Positions 47,940-61,546 of a stretch of 64,000 bases of DNA are shown here, piece by piece. Source of the DNA: Mercurialis annua. Lineage: Eukaryota > Streptophyta > Magnoliopsida > Malpighiales > Euphorbiaceae. The notes under the pieces are model-generated. The model worked only from the letters and a program-made list of their open reading frames with translations, was not told where the DNA came from and did not search any database. The translations under genes were made by a program, and so were the position numbers. The stretch's first letter is position 1, and each line of letters opens with the position of its first letter. The stretch is from NCBI RefSeq assembly GCF_937616625.2, contig NC_065571.1:52437651-52501650 (forward strand), given 5' to 3'.

Positions 47940-49154
47940 CCTTTCAGTAGTCAGACAGCGAGGAAGTTACCTCAATGTCCATCGATATCACCACTTTCCT
48001 TGTAATACTCCTGCACCTTCCTCACTGCAGCTCTTTGTTTTTACAGATCTAAGTCAAGAAAAACTAATTCATTGTGCTGCTTTAGAAATGGAAGTAATAT
48101 ACCAATTGATACATATTCTCAATTTCAAATATTATAGAAATTTGTATCATATATGAGTAACAACTGCTCAGCTAGCATTTTAGAAAGGAAGCCTAATTGC
48201 TAGCATTTAGCTCCACAACATATAAAATGCAAACTACCTGTTAAATAAAGTAGCTGATGAACCCATTTCTTTCTAATGAATCTGCTAATCCCTTGATAGT
48301 AGCCAATATTTCCTGTGTAGCCAACATGGAAAGTGAGCCATGTTGGAGTAATGAAAATTGTAAACAAACATACACCACACACAAACACATAGACAACCAG
48401 ATTGATCAAGGACAATAGCTTACCCTCTGACTTGACACTGCACGCTTATCCTTGGTGCCAGAAAAACCAAAAGATCTTGGATGTGCGACGATGGACAATG
48501 ATTCAAAAACACCTTTTAAAGAAATGGGGTAGCCGTCATTGTCAAATACCATTCTATTTGAGACAACTTTGACATTCTTAGAAGACTTGTGAAGTTCCTG
48601 AATGAGGACCTGACAATTTACATAGTAAATAGCATTGGGACCAGCTCACAAGTGGTTGGAACTATAAGCAAGCTACTCCCATAAAGGCAAACTCAAAAAC
48701 TTACCGCCTCTATGATATCTGCAAGCCCTGCTGAAAATACGAGAACATGAATGTCTCTCTCCTGCAAATTATAGCGACAAACAGATAGTTCACGTGATTA
48801 ATACTTTTCAAACATGTCAACTGTAAGAAAATACAGTATAATTGAAAGCTTTGACAAAAATGGCAAACCTGGATATGGTTCAGAATTCTACTCCTTCGAT
48901 GAGCTACAGACCGATACATTTGATGAAACAGCTCCTGCTTTCGAAATGTTGTGGAAAAAATAAGATGTTGAATCAAAAAAATGATTTAAAGTATTGTTTT
49001 TAAAATAAAAATGACAAACCTTTGGTTCTTCTTCCTTTATAGCTCTGCTTCAGAAGACATTTGTTGATTTGGAGGAAACAAGCTTTACATCTACATCTTC
49101 AAAGAAATAAGTTGTAATGTAACAATTGAAATTAGCTGTAACATCTGCATCTTC
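47940..49154 (-). pseudogene. Pyrimidine 5'-nucleotidase (cN-III/UMPH-1) exon fragments, least-degraded copy
   Basis: On the minus strand an exon at about 48763-48708 reads ERDIHVLVFSAGLADIIEA, and the next at about 48610-48480 reads HKSSKNVKVVSNRMVFDNDG. Both match the HAD-type cytosolic 5'-nucleotidase III family in order and spacing. This copy keeps SAGLADIIE, whereas copies further right have lost three residues or more there. The exon with the catalytic DFDxT motif and the C-terminal exons were not found, so no active enzyme can be made. After about residue KGVF the reading no longer matches the family. Confidence 0.7.
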
Positions 49155-50954
49155 AAGCAAACCCATTTTCCAATCTCCACATATCTCCAAACAACTGGTA
49201 GATTCCTAGAGAACAAACCAGCAAAAACTTAATAATCCAACCAAATTTTAAAATTCTTAATTAAACAAATACTTAAATTCAAGCAACCTGATTTTTTAAT
49301 CTGTGAGCACATAATGCACCTAAGAGCAGGATTAAACTATGCACCCCACTTATGGTGCCTCTTGCTTCGTATTCTTTTTTCAAGTCTTTGTTTAAAAAGA
49401 AATTCAATTAGAATGAATGCATTAATTTGACCATTAGCATCACAGGAGGTAGACTGAAAAATTGAGAAATCAAAAATCAAAGACTATTTAGCTATTTAGA
49501 TATAAAATCTAAACAATTTGAGTTGCATGACTAAAATAAGAAGACTAGAAGGCATGTGGGTTATTATCATTAAAAAGATATGTGAAATTACTAACCTGTT
49601 TATAGCCATGCAACACCTGACAAAGTTCATTGTGTAGCTCCTTGCTCCTTATTTCCTGTGTTTATGTTTTATGTTAGAAGACATTTTAACTATAAATTCT
49701 AAAGCCAATTTAAAAACAAGCAAAGCCATTCTTACATGCCAACTTGCTATAGCTTTGCACATGAATACAAGTGAACTTAAAGCTCTCGAAAGATTTGCTT
49801 GGACCTCGAAGGGATCCCAAATACTCGAGTTTAGTTATTGATTCACCCTTGATGATGATAACTTCTGAAATCAAATTCATACCATTGCACATAGGCCTTG
49901 GAAAGCAACCTCCTTTTCAATATCATCACGAATCCTGCCATTCAAACATTTTCTGATCTCATGACACCATAGAACTTGGCACAAGAAAGCATCATCAGCG
50001 GAACATTGCAGCATTAGGCCCACTACTAAGACACTCAGCAAGCCTAGAGAGAAGACAACCTGAAATGTTGAATAAATTTCAAAGTCATGCCACTAGTACA
50101 ACTGTATAAGAGAAACTGTCGTATGTAGTGTTGTTATTTTTTAATTTTCTAGATAGTTATTTTTTATTTTATCACCAAATATATAAAATATGTAGTTCTA
50201 TAATAGTAATCATGCAATTCCATAAAATCGTAACTAAAATTATAATCAGAATTATGTAATTCAGAATTAAGAAAAGGGGAAAATTACTTATCACTGTGCT
50301 TCTTACTTCTTAAAAATTGGAAATCAAAATTGACATCTACTTCTTGGTTGCCTAATACAGAACATAAATCGTAGGATTGAATTGCAGCTGTTTCATATAT
50401 GTGTCAAGGATTTGTTTCAAACTCAAATTTATTCTAGAAATATGCATTTAAAAAATGAACAAGTATTGAAAAATAAATTGAATAGAACATAAGTATGAAT
50501 CTCGCAAGACTAATACTGAGCTAAGCAAGAGTATATGAGCATCAAATAAGAATCTAATAAGTCTGCTGTTTAAAGACATATACTGCCTAGAAGCTGAAAA
50601 ATAAATATAAAATGAACATTTCATAATGCCTGGATGCTGAACACTTCATAATGTGGCAAGAAGCACTCTTTGCAAAATAGCATTTCAATACAGACATCAA
50701 AATACTTTACCAAGCTATGGTTTAAACTAACAACTTTTGAAATCAAAGAGAATAACAAGATGGAAGCAGAATAAGCTTGTCTTACCTTGAGATCATCATG
50801 ATCAGTAAGGGATGATTTAACGACAGCTTTATCTGACCAAGACTCGGAAGGGCAGTTCTGCTTCAGATGACATTCGTTGATCCAGAGGAAAAAAAGCTTC
50901 ACATCTGCATCTTCAATGAGATTAGCTGTAACAATTGAAATTAGCTGCATCTTC
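49155..50954 (-). pseudogene. Array unit 1: transportin fragments
   Basis: Minus-strand pieces match importin-beta-type transportin 1 (karyopherin that imports M9-NLS cargoes): EIRSKELHNELCQVLHGYKQ at about 49650-49592, an ALSSLVFMCKAIASWH piece at about 49800-49735, and DDIEKEVAFQGLCAM at about 49935-49880. Upstream (50100-50950) lies an unidentified exon-like segment shared with 45.4-46.2 kb, open from about 50995 to 50750 (FGDMWEIEKWVCL..., SWSDKAVVKSSL). Same orientation as the other units. Confidence 0.65.
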
Positions 50955-52746
50955 AAACAAACCCATTTTTCAATCTCCCACATATCTCCAAACAACTGGT
51001 AGATTCCTAGAAAACAAACCAGATAAAACTTAATAATCCCACCAAATTCTGAAATTCTTCATTGAAAAAATACTTAAATTCATGCAACCTAATTTTTCAT
51101 TCTTTGTGAACACATAATGCTCCGAGCAGCTTGTGGAATTTTATAGCTTAAATTTTTATACGCCAATCTAAATATTAGGAGGACCTGGAAACAACAAACA
51201 ACACTCATGCTCCAACAACATCCAAAAGAAGAATTAAAGAATTGAACAAAGTAAACAAACCAAAAGATCATGGCTATGTGATAATGGATAATGATCAAAA
51301 ATACCTTCAAAAGAAATGAGGCGGCCGTCATTGTCAAATACCATTCTGCTTGAGACAACTTTGACATTTTTAGAAGACATGTGAACTTTCTTCCTGACAA
51401 TTGACATAGTAAAATGCATAGACACCAGCTCACAAGAGGTTGGAACTATGAGCAAGCTATTCCCAGAAAGGCAATAACAAAAACTTACCTCCTCTATGAT
51501 ATTTACTGAAAATATGAGAACATGAATATCTCTCGCCTGAAAGATAAGAATAGAGGTTCAATGTTATTGGGGTATCGAAAACATTTTCCTATTAAGTATA
51601 GTCTCTGGAAACAAAAGTTGAGGTTTTGCAAGCTTGAAAATTGAAATGAGCTCAAGATGTTGAACAGTAAACAAATAGACTTACCTCAAAAAATTCGAAT
51701 AGCTCAACAACACCATCCTCAAAAGGAACAGTGGACTATGTAAGAGACTCGCTAATTGCATCATATGTAAGGCCTTCCTCAAGAAGAAGACTATGGTTTT
51801 CCCCCCACCTGCCTTATGCAAAAACAAATGAAAGAATCATAAAGCACACAACATAGCTACCTATATCTAATGGAATGTTAATCTTGAGACACAAACCTTT
51901 ACCGCTATGCTCGCCAAACTTCCTCATTCTTATTATCCATTTGCTGAAATTGAGTCTTTTAATGTCCGCAGAAATTACGTTAATCATGATTACAAGCAAC
52001 AGATGCAAAGCTGTTTATAGACTAGAAGCCAAAAGCAGGATTATCCAATTGTGAGGCCTCTTGCTTCAGATTCTTTTTCAAATCTTTATTTAAAAAAATC
52101 CAGTTGAAAATGGATGCAGTAATCTGACCAAATCCAATTGAAAATGGATGCATTAATCTGACCATTAGCATTACAGGAGGTAGCTGCTGCTCACGTTCAT
52201 GACATTGTCTCCTCAGTTCAGTCTCTAGCTGCTGCTCACTTGAAGGATCATTTTGTTTTTCTTCCTTTGCCCAAGTTAAAAAGCATGCCTCTTTTCTTTT
52301 GTTGCTACAGCCTCCTTCACGACTCCTCTCGTTCCATTTCCAGTAGTTGTCGTTGTTGTTCTTCCTTCCTCTTCTCAGTAATTTATTTACGAGAAAGAAG
52401 TCGCTTATGTTCCTTATCCACAATCTCCCCCAATCCAGCTAAAATTACCACCTAATTTTGATGATTTCTTAAAGACGAATTTTTTTGCAAGATGATCTTG
52501 GATTTCATCTGATCCGAGATCCAAAATACCAATTATATAAAACTCTTCACACGATCAACTGAGATATGATTTGGAAATTACTGTTGCTAAAACCATATTT
52601 ATGAAGAAACTTAATTTTTTCATATTGCTCCACCATATAACGGAATCCTGGAAGGTCATATAACCATTAAACAAAAACAAGTAGAGACACAACACCCGAT
52701 AACCAAAGGTCAAAAAAATAACTAAACTTCAAAGTACAGTAGAAAC
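50955..52746 (-). pseudogene. Array unit 2: nucleotidase plus coiled-coil fragments
   Basis: In transcription order (high to low): coiled-coil segment at about 52450-52150, a KKNLKQEA segment near 52080, the nucleotidase exon with ISESL at about 51810-51690, the RDIHVLIFSVN exon near 51540-51490, and a KVVSRMVFDNDG exon near 51400-51300. No transportin pieces. Unit length about 1.8 kb. Indels break the frame between pieces. Confidence 0.65.
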
Positions 52747-55119
52747 AAGCAAACCCATTTTTCAATCTCCCACATATCTCCAAACAGCTGGTATATTCCT
52801 AGAAAACAAAGCAGATAAAATTAATAATCCTACCAAATTCTGAAATTCTTAATTGAAAGAATACTTAAATTCAGGCAAAATGATTTTTACATCTTTGTGA
52901 GCACATAATGCTCTGAGCAGCTTGTGGAATTTTATAGTTTAAATTTTTATAGCCGATCTGATAAGATATTTACAACACAACCAACATGCATGATCCAACA
53001 ACATCCAAAAGAAGAATTAAAGAATTGAAACAGAAACCAAAAGATCTTGGCTATGTGATAATGGATAATGATTCAAAAGTACCTTTAAAAGAAATGAGGC
53101 GCCCGTCATTATCAAATATCATTCTATTTAAGACAACTTTGACATTTTTAAAAGACCTGCGAAATTTCTGTCTGAGGACCTAACAATTGGCAAAGTAAAA
53201 ATCACTAGAGGTTGGAAATATGAGCAAGCTATTCTCAGAAAGGCAATCTCAAAATCCTACCTCCTGTATGATATCTATTAAAAATATGAGAACATGAATG
53301 TCTCTCGCCTGAAAGATAAGAATAGAGGTTCAATGTTATTGGAGTCTCGGAAACATTTTCCTATCATTAAGTATAGTCTATGGAAACAAAAGTTTGAAAA
53401 CTGAAATGAGCTTAATAACATAAAGATTTACCTCAAGAAATTCCAATAGCTCAAAAACACCATCCGTAAAAGTAATAGTGGACTTTGCAAGAGACTCGCT
53501 AGCTGCATTATACAAAAAAATGGAAGAATCATAAAGGACATAATATAGCTACCTATATCTGATGGAATGTTAATCGTGAGGCACAAACCTTTACCGTTGT
53601 GCTCGCCAAACTTCCTCTTTCCTATGATTTATTTGCTGAAATTGAGTCTTGTAATGTCTGCAGAAATTACGTTTATCATGATTACAAGCAACAGATGCAA
53701 AGCTGTTTGTAGACTAGAACGCAAAAGCAGGATTGAACTATGCACCCCAGCAGTGTTACCTCTTACTTCAGATTCTTTTTCAAGTCTTTGTTTTTTTTTT
53801 TTAAAATCCAATTGGAGTAGGATGCAGTAATATGAGCATTAGCATTACAGGAGATAAACTGAAAAATCAAAAATCAAAGAATTTTCAACTGTTTAGATAT
53901 ATGAGTTGCATGACAGAAATAAGACTAGAAGGCATGTGGGTAATTATCATAAAAAAGATAAGGGAAATTATGAACATGTTTATAGCCATGCAACACCTAA
54001 CAAAGTTCATTGTGTAGCTCTTTGCTCCTTATTTCCTATATTTATGTGTTTAGTTAGAAGACATTTTAATTATAAATTCTAATGATAATTTAAAAACAAG
54101 CAAAGCCATGCTTACATGCCAACTTGGAATAGCTTCACACTTGAATAAAAGTGAATTTAAAGCTCTCGAAGAATTTGATCGGGCCTGAAAGAATCCCAAT
54201 TACTCGAGTTTAGTTATTGATACCCCTAATGATGATTAATTCTGAAATCAAATCCATACCATTGTGCATAGGCCTTGGAAAGCATCCTCCGTTTCAATAT
54301 CATCACGAATCCTGCCATTCAAACAGTTCCTAATGTGATGACTGATGACACCATAGAAAGCAAGCATTTTGCAGTTACATAAATGGACCAATACTTACAT
54401 AGACAAAGCAATACACCATGATTGTATGAAATTCTCCATATGAGGTGATGCAATCTCAGGACGGAACCATGCAAGCCTCTCAAGTGTGATTGCACTATTT
54501 TCTATTAGTTATTTGTTGAGGTCCTATTTAGCAAATTATGTAATTATAAATTAAAAAACCAATTGCACATGCACTGCTGAACAACTATGCATGGGGTATA
54601 TAAAACCACATGTAGTAGAAATACTAATGACACAGACAATTACCTCTGGATGTTGAAGGAATTATACTAAACTTGTTATAAGAGTCGTAACAATTGGAAA
54701 ATTTCTTGACGAACCTATAATTATAAATAATTGATTTCAATAAATAAAAATAAATTCATAAGAGAATTCTTATAATTAAATCAGTATGTGTGTGTGTGTG
54801 TATAAAAGGAAAACAAATCTAGAGAAAATAGAAAGCTCGGCACATACCTTGACTGCTAATACTCCAGTAGCCCAACAAGCACTGTTTGCAACAAACATTT
54901 TTCTTGAGTTAGGTGTGCTATGTACTATGATCAACTGACATATGATTTGGAAATTACTATTTCCAAAACCAGATTTAAAAAGAAACCTATTTTTTCATAT
55001 TGCTCCACCATATAACGGAATCCTGGAAGGTCATATAACCATTAAACAAAAACAAGTAGAGACACAACACCCAATAACCAAAGATAAAAAAAAAAACTAG
55101 ATCTCAAAGTAGTAGATAC
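52747..55119 (-). pseudogene. Array unit 3: transportin plus nucleotidase chimera
   Basis: In transcription order: transportin SACWATGVLAVK at about 54895-54849; a V(R/H)QEI... exon at about 54715-54640 with a frameshift and stop; [15 protein letters not shown]...ENFIQSW at about 54515-54400; RDDIET.. at about 54320-54257; ALSSLLFKCEAIPSWH near 54190-54110; a HNELC-VLHGYKH exon near 54030-53975; then a shortened nucleotidase exon (53560-53440), the RDIHVLIF exon (53310-53262) and the NVKVVLNR exon (about 53180-53085). Length about 2.4 kb. Very similar to unit 4. Confidence 0.7.
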
Positions 55120-57516
55120 AAGCAAACCCATATTTCAATCTCCCACATATCTCCAAATAGCTGGTAGATTCCTAGAAAACAAACCAGATAAAACTTAATA
55201 ATCCTACCAAATTCTGAAATTCTTAATTGAAAGAATACTTAAATTTAAGCAACCTGATTTTTCAATCTTTGTAAAAACATAATCATTTGAGCAGCTTGTG
55301 GAATTTTGATAGCATTAATTTTTATACGCCGATCTGATAAGATTTTAGGAGGATCTGGAAATAACACAAACAACACTCATGATCCAATGCAAAAGAAGAA
55401 TTAAAGAATTGAAACAGAAACCAAAAGATCTTGGCTCTGTGATAATGGATAATTTTTCAAAAGTACCTTTAAAAGAAATGAGGCGCCTGTCATTGTCAAA
55501 TACCATTCTATTTGAGATAACATTGACATTTTTAAAAGACCTGCGAAGTTTCTGCCTAAGGACCTAACAATTGAAATAGTAAAAATCACAAGAGGTTGAA
55601 AATATGAGCAAGCTATTCCCATAAAGGCAATCTCAAAATCTTACCTCCTTCATGATATCTACTGAAAATATGAGAACATGAATGTCTCTCGCCTGAAAGA
55701 TAAGAATAGAGGTTCAATGTTATTGGGGTGTCGGAAACATTTTCCTCTCATTAAGTATAGTCTATGGAAACAAAAGTTTGAAAACTGAAATGAGCTTAAT
55801 ATGCTGTTGAACAGTAACAAATAGATTTACCTCAAGAAATTCCAATAGCTCAAAAACACCATCCATAAAAGCAATAGTGGACTTTGCAAGAGACTCGCTA
55901 ACTGCATTATACAAAAAAATGGAAGAATCATAAAGCACATAATATAGCTACCTATATCTAATGGATTGTTAATCGTGAGACACAAACCTTTACCGTTGTG
56001 GTCGCCAAACTTCCTCTTTCCTATTATTCATTTGCTGAAATTGAGTCTTGTAATTTCTGCAGAAATTACGTTGATCATGATTACAAGCAACATATGCAAA
56101 GCTGTTTATAGACTAGAACGCAAAAGCAGGATTGAACTATGCACCCCAGCAGTGTTACCTCTTACTTCAGATTCTTTTTCAAGTCTGTTTTTTTTTAAAT
56201 CCAATTGGAATAGGATGCAGTAATCTGAGCATTAGCATTACACGAGATAAACTGAAAAATCAAAAAATCAAAAATCAAAGAATTTTCAGCTATTTAGATA
56301 TATGAGTTGCATGACAGAAATAAGACTAGAAGGCATGTGGGTAATTATCATTAAAAAGATATGTGAAATTACGAACCTGTTTATAGCCATACAACACCTA
56401 ACAAAGTCCATTGTGTAGCACTTTGCTCCTTATTTCCTATATTTATGTGTTATGTTAGAAGACATTTTAATTATAAATTCTAATCATAATTTAAAAACAA
56501 GCAAAACCATGCTCACATGCCAACTTGGAATAGCTTCACACTTGAATAAAAGTGAATTTAAAGCTCTCGAAGAATTTGATCGTGCCTGAAAGAATCCCAA
56601 TTACTCGAGTTTAGCTATTGATACCCCTAATGAAGATTAATTCTGAAATCAAATTCATACCATTGTGCATAGGCCTTGGAAAGCATCCTCCGTTTCAATA
56701 TCATCACGAATCCTGCCATTCAAACAGTTCCTGATGTGATGACTGATGACACCATAGAAAGCAAGCATTTTGCAGTTACATAAATGGACCAATACTTACA
56801 TAGACAAAGCAATACACCATGATTGTATGAAATTCTCCATATGAGGTGATGCAATCTCAGGACAGAACCATGCAAGCCTCTCAAGTGTGATTGCACTATT
56901 TTCTATTAGTTATTTGTTGAGATCCTGTTTAGCAAATTATGTCATTATAAATTAAAAAACCAATTGCACATGCACTGCCGAACAACTATGCATGGGGTAT
57001 ATAAAACCACATGTAGTAGAAATACTAATGACACAGACAATTACCTCTGGATGTTGAAGGAATTATACTAAACTTGTTATAAGAGTCGTAACAATTGAAA
57101 AATTTCTTGACGAACCTATAATTATAAATAATTGATTTCAATAAATAAAAATAAATTCATAAGAGAATTCTTATAATTAAATCAGTATGTGTGTGTGTAT
57201 AAAAGAAAAAAAAATCTAGAGAAAATAGAAAGCTTAGCACATACCTTGACTGCTAATACTCCAGTAGCCCAACAAGCATTGTTTGCAACAGACAGTTTTC
57301 TTGAGCTTAGGTGTGCTATGTGCTATGATCAACTGACATATGATTTGGAAATTACTGTCTGTAAAACCAAATTTAAAAAGAAACCTATTTTTTCATATTG
57401 CTCCACCATATAACGGAATCCTGAAAGGTCATATAACCATTAAACAAAAACAAGTAGAGACACAACACCCAATAACCAAAGATAAAAAAAAAAACTAGAT
57501 CTCAAAGTAGTAGATA
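55120..57516 (-). pseudogene. Array unit 4: near-duplicate of unit 3
   Basis: Same content and order as unit 3, shifted by about 2400 bases (for example the SACWATG exon at about 57295-57246, [14 protein letters not shown] near 56915-56800, VLYGYKQ near 56430-56375, RDIHVLIF near 55692-55644). Long stretches are identical base for base, such as the intron following the first exon, pointing to a recent tandem duplication. It shares the lesions of unit 3. Confidence 0.75.
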
Positions 57517-59452
57517 CAAGCAAACCCATATTTCAATCTCCCACATATCTCCAAATAGCTGGTAGATTCCTAGAAAACAAACCAGATAAAACTTAATAAT
57601 CCCACCAAATTCTGAAATTCTTAATTGAAAGAATACTTAAATTCAAGCAACCTGATTTTTCAATCTTTGTGAAAACATAATCATCTGAGCAGCTTGTGGA
57701 ATTTTGATAGCATTAATTTTTATACGCCGATCTGATTAGGAGGATCTGGAAATAAAACAAACAACACTCATGATCCAACAACATCAAAAAGAAGAATTAA
57801 AGAATTGAAATAGAAAACAAAAGATCTTGGCTCTGTGATAATGGATAATGATTCAAAAGTACCTTTAAAAGAAATGAGGTGCCTGTCATTGTCAAATACC
57901 ATTCTATTTGAGATAACTTTGACATTTTTAAAAGACCTGCGAAGTTTCTGCCTGAGGACCTAACAATTGACATAGTAAAAATCACAAGAGGTTGAAAATA
58001 TGAGCAAGCTATTCCCAGAAAGGCAATCTCAAAATCTTACCTCCTCTATGATATCTACTGAAAATATGAGAACAGGAATGTCTCTCACCTGAAAGATAAG
58101 AATAGAGGTTCAATGTTATTGGGGTCTCAGAAACATTTTCCTCTCATTAAGTATAGTTTATGGAAACAAAAGTTTGAAAACTGAAATGAGCTTAATATGT
58201 TGAATAGTAACAAATAGATTTACCTCAAGAAATTTTCAGTAGCTCAAACACACCATCCGTAAAAGCAATAGTGGACTTTGCAAGAGACTCGCTAATTGCA
58301 TCATATGTAAGGCCTCCCTCAAGAAGAAGATTATGGGTTTTCCCCCACCTCCCTTATATACAAAAAAAATGAAAGAATCATAAAGCACACAACATAGCTA
58401 CCTGTATCTAATAGAATGTTAATCATGAGACACAAACCTTTACCGCTGTACTCGCCAAACTTCCTCGTTCCTATTATTCATTTGCTAAAATTGAGTCTTG
58501 CAATGTCTATAGAAATTACGTTTATCATGACTACAAGCAACAGATGCAAAACTATTTGTAGACTAGAACCCAAAAGCAGGATTAACTATGCACCCCCAAT
58601 TTTGATGCCTCTTGCTTCAGATTCTTTTTCAAGTCTTTATTTTAAAAAAATATCTAATTGAAACTGGATGTAGTAATCTGACCATTAAACATTACAGGAG
58701 GTAGCCGCTGCTCAGGTTTATGAAATCCCATCATGGTGTTGTCTCCTCAGTTCAGTCTCTAGCTGTTGCTAACATTCATGAAGGACCATCTCTTCCACTA
58801 ATCGTTGTTAAAAGGCAGCTTTCATCAGTGAAGCTCCCTCTTTTGTTTTGGCTCTTCTCGCTTACCTCTTCTCTCATCTAGCAATGCCTGTGATATTTAT
58901 TTCTCTCTTTGCTCTATTTCTTGAAGGATCATTTGGTTTTTCTTCCTCTGCTCAAGTTCAAAAGCATGCCTCTTCTGCTCCGCCTCTTTTCTTCTGTTGC
59001 TACAGCCTCCTTGATGAGTCCTCTCATTCCATTTCCAGTAGTTGGCGTTGTTGTTCTACCTTCAACTTCTCAATAATTGATTTAAGAGCAAGAAGTCCCT
59101 TATGTACCTTATCCACAATCTCCCTTAATCCAGGTAAATATCACCTAATTTTGATGATTTCTTTATTGGAGGATATATCATGATCTTTGCTTTATTGAAG
59201 ACGGTGCAAGATGATCTCGGATTTCATCCGATTCAATATCCAAAGTACCAATTATATGGCATTCTTCACATGATCAACTAAGATATGATTTGGAAAATAC
59301 TGTTTCTAAAACCAAATTTAAGAAGAAACCTACTTTTTTCATATTGCTCCACAATCTAACGAAATCCTGGAAGGTCATATAACCATAAGTAGATACACAA
59401 CACCCAATAACCAAAAATCAAAAAAATAACTAAATCTCTAAGTAGTAGATAC
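57517..59452 (-). pseudogene. Array unit 5: nucleotidase plus coiled-coil fragments
   Basis: Same type as unit 2: coiled-coil segment at about 59130-58690, then a KDLKKNLKQEA-like segment near 58650, nucleotidase exon with ISESLAKSTIAFTDGV at about 58340-58230, the RDIPVLIFSVD exon near 58085-58042 and a KNVKVISNRMVFDNDR exon near 57960-57850. No transportin pieces. About 1.9 kb. Confidence 0.65.
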
Positions 59453-60127
59453 AAGCAAACCCATTTTTCAATCTCCCACATATCTCCAAATAGCTGGTAG
59501 GTTCCTATAAAATAAACCAGATAAAACTTAATAATCCCGCCAAATTCTGAAATTCTTAATTGAAAGAATACTTAAATTCAAGCAACCTGATTTTTCAATC
59601 TTTGTGAACACATAATGCTCCGAGCAGCTTGTGGAATTTCATAGCATTATGGGCCAATCTGATAAGATATTTACAACTCAATATTAGGAGGACCTGGAAA
59701 CAACACAAACAACACTAAGTACATAAACCAAAAGATCTTAGTTGTGTGATAATGAATAATGATTCAAGAATACCTTTAAAAGAAATGAGGGCGTCATTGT
59801 CAAATACCACTCTATTTGAGACAACTTTGACATTTTTAAAAGACCTGTGAAGTTTCAGCCTGAGGACCTAACGATGGCATAGTAAAAAATAAAAATCACA
59901 AGAGGTTGAAACTATGGGCAAGCTATTCCTAGAAAGGCAATCTCAAAAACTTACCTCCTCTATGATACCCGCTGAAAATATGAGAACATGAATGTCTCTC
60001 GCCTGAAAAATAAGAATAGAGATTCAATGTTATTGGGGTCTCGGATTCCTCTCATTATAGTCTATGGATACAAAAGTTAGAAATTTGAAATGAGCTCAAT
60101 ATGTTAAACAGTAACAAATATATTTAC

Positions 60128-60251
60128 CTCAAGAAATTCCAATAGCTCAAAAACACCATCAGTAAAAGCAACAGTGGACTTTGCAAGAGACTCGCTGATT
60201 GCATTATATGTAAGGCCTCCCTCAAGAAGAAGATTATGGATTCTCCCCCAC
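60128..60251 (-). pseudogene. Nucleotidase exon with intact reading frame (unit 6)
   Basis: Bounded by TAG acceptor and GTAAAT donor. It reads WGRIHNLLLEGGLTYNAISE then SLAKSTVAFTDGVFELLEFL, matching the helical cap region of cytosolic 5'-nucleotidase III. This is the longest uninterrupted family match in the array. Confidence 0.75.
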
Positions 60252-61516
60252 CTACCTTATACAAAAAAATGGAAGAATCATAACGCACACAACATAGCTT
60301 TATATCTAATAGAATGGTAATAGTGAGATACAAACCTTTACCGCTGTGCTTGCCAAACTTCCTCTTTCCTATTATTCATTTGCTGAAATTGAGTCTTGTA
60401 ATGTCTGCAGAAATTACATTTATTGTGATTACAAGCAACAGATGCAAAGTTGTCTGTAGACTGGAACCCAAAAGCAGGATTAAACTATGCACCCCAACTG
60501 TGTTGCCTCTTGCTTCAGATTCTTTTTCAAGTCTTTGTTTTTTTATTTTTTTAAATCCAATTGGAACAGGATGCAATAATCTGAACATTAGCATTACAGG
60601 AGATAGACTGAGCAAAAAAATCTAAAAATCAAAGACTTTTCAGCTATTTAGATATTTGAGTTGCATGACAGAAATAAGACTAGAAGACATGTGGGTAATT
60701 ATCATTAAAAAGATAAGTGAAATTACTAACCTGTTTATAGCCATGCAACACTTGACAAAGTTCACTGTGTAGCACTTTACTCCTGATTTCCTATGTTTAT
60801 GTGTTATGTTAGAAGACATTTTAACCATAAATTCTAATGATAATTTGAAAACAAGCAAAGCCATGCTTAGATGCCAACTTGGAATAGCTTCGCACATGAA
60901 TAAAAGTGAACTTAAAGCTCTCAAAGGATTTGCTCGGACCTAAAAGGATCCGAAATACTCGAGTTTAGTTATTGATTCACTCATAATGATGATAACTTCT
61001 GAAATCAAATTCATACCATTGCGCATAGGCCTTGGAAAGCATCCTCCTTTTTAATATCATCATGAATCCTGCCATTCAAATAGTTTCCGATGTGATGACT
61101 GATGACACCATAGAACTTGCCACAAGCAAGCATTCTGCGGTTACATAAACGGACCAATATTTACATAGACAAAGAAATATACCATGATTGCATGAAATTC
61201 TCCACATGAGGTGATGCAATCTCAGGACAGACCCATGCAAGCCTCCCAAGTGTGATTGCACTATTTTCTATTAGTTATTTGTTGAGGTCATGTTTACCAA
61301 ATTATGCAATTGTAAATTAAAAAACCAATTGCACATGCACTGGTGAACAACTATGCATGTGGTATATAAAACCACATGTAGTGGAAATAATAATGACATA
61401 GACAATTACCTCTGGATATTGAAGGAATTATACTAAACTTGATATAAGAGTCACAACAATTGGAAAATCTCTTGACGAACCTATAATTATAAATAATTGA
61501 TTTCAATAAATGAAAT

Positions 61517-61546
61517 TATATATATATATATAGAGAGAGAGAGAGA
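61517..61546. repeat. (TA)n(GA)n microsatellite
   Basis: A run of TA units passes directly into GA units, in the spacer between two transportin-like exons of unit 6. Units 3 and 4 have a GT-rich run at the corresponding place (about 54786-54800 and 57187-57198). Confidence 0.8.

Noticed and set aside
50621..50995. ORF of 124 codons in array unit 1, possibly a real small gene
   Set aside because: It joins an unidentified exon-like piece to intron sequence after a splice donor; the same piece recurs broken in the other units.
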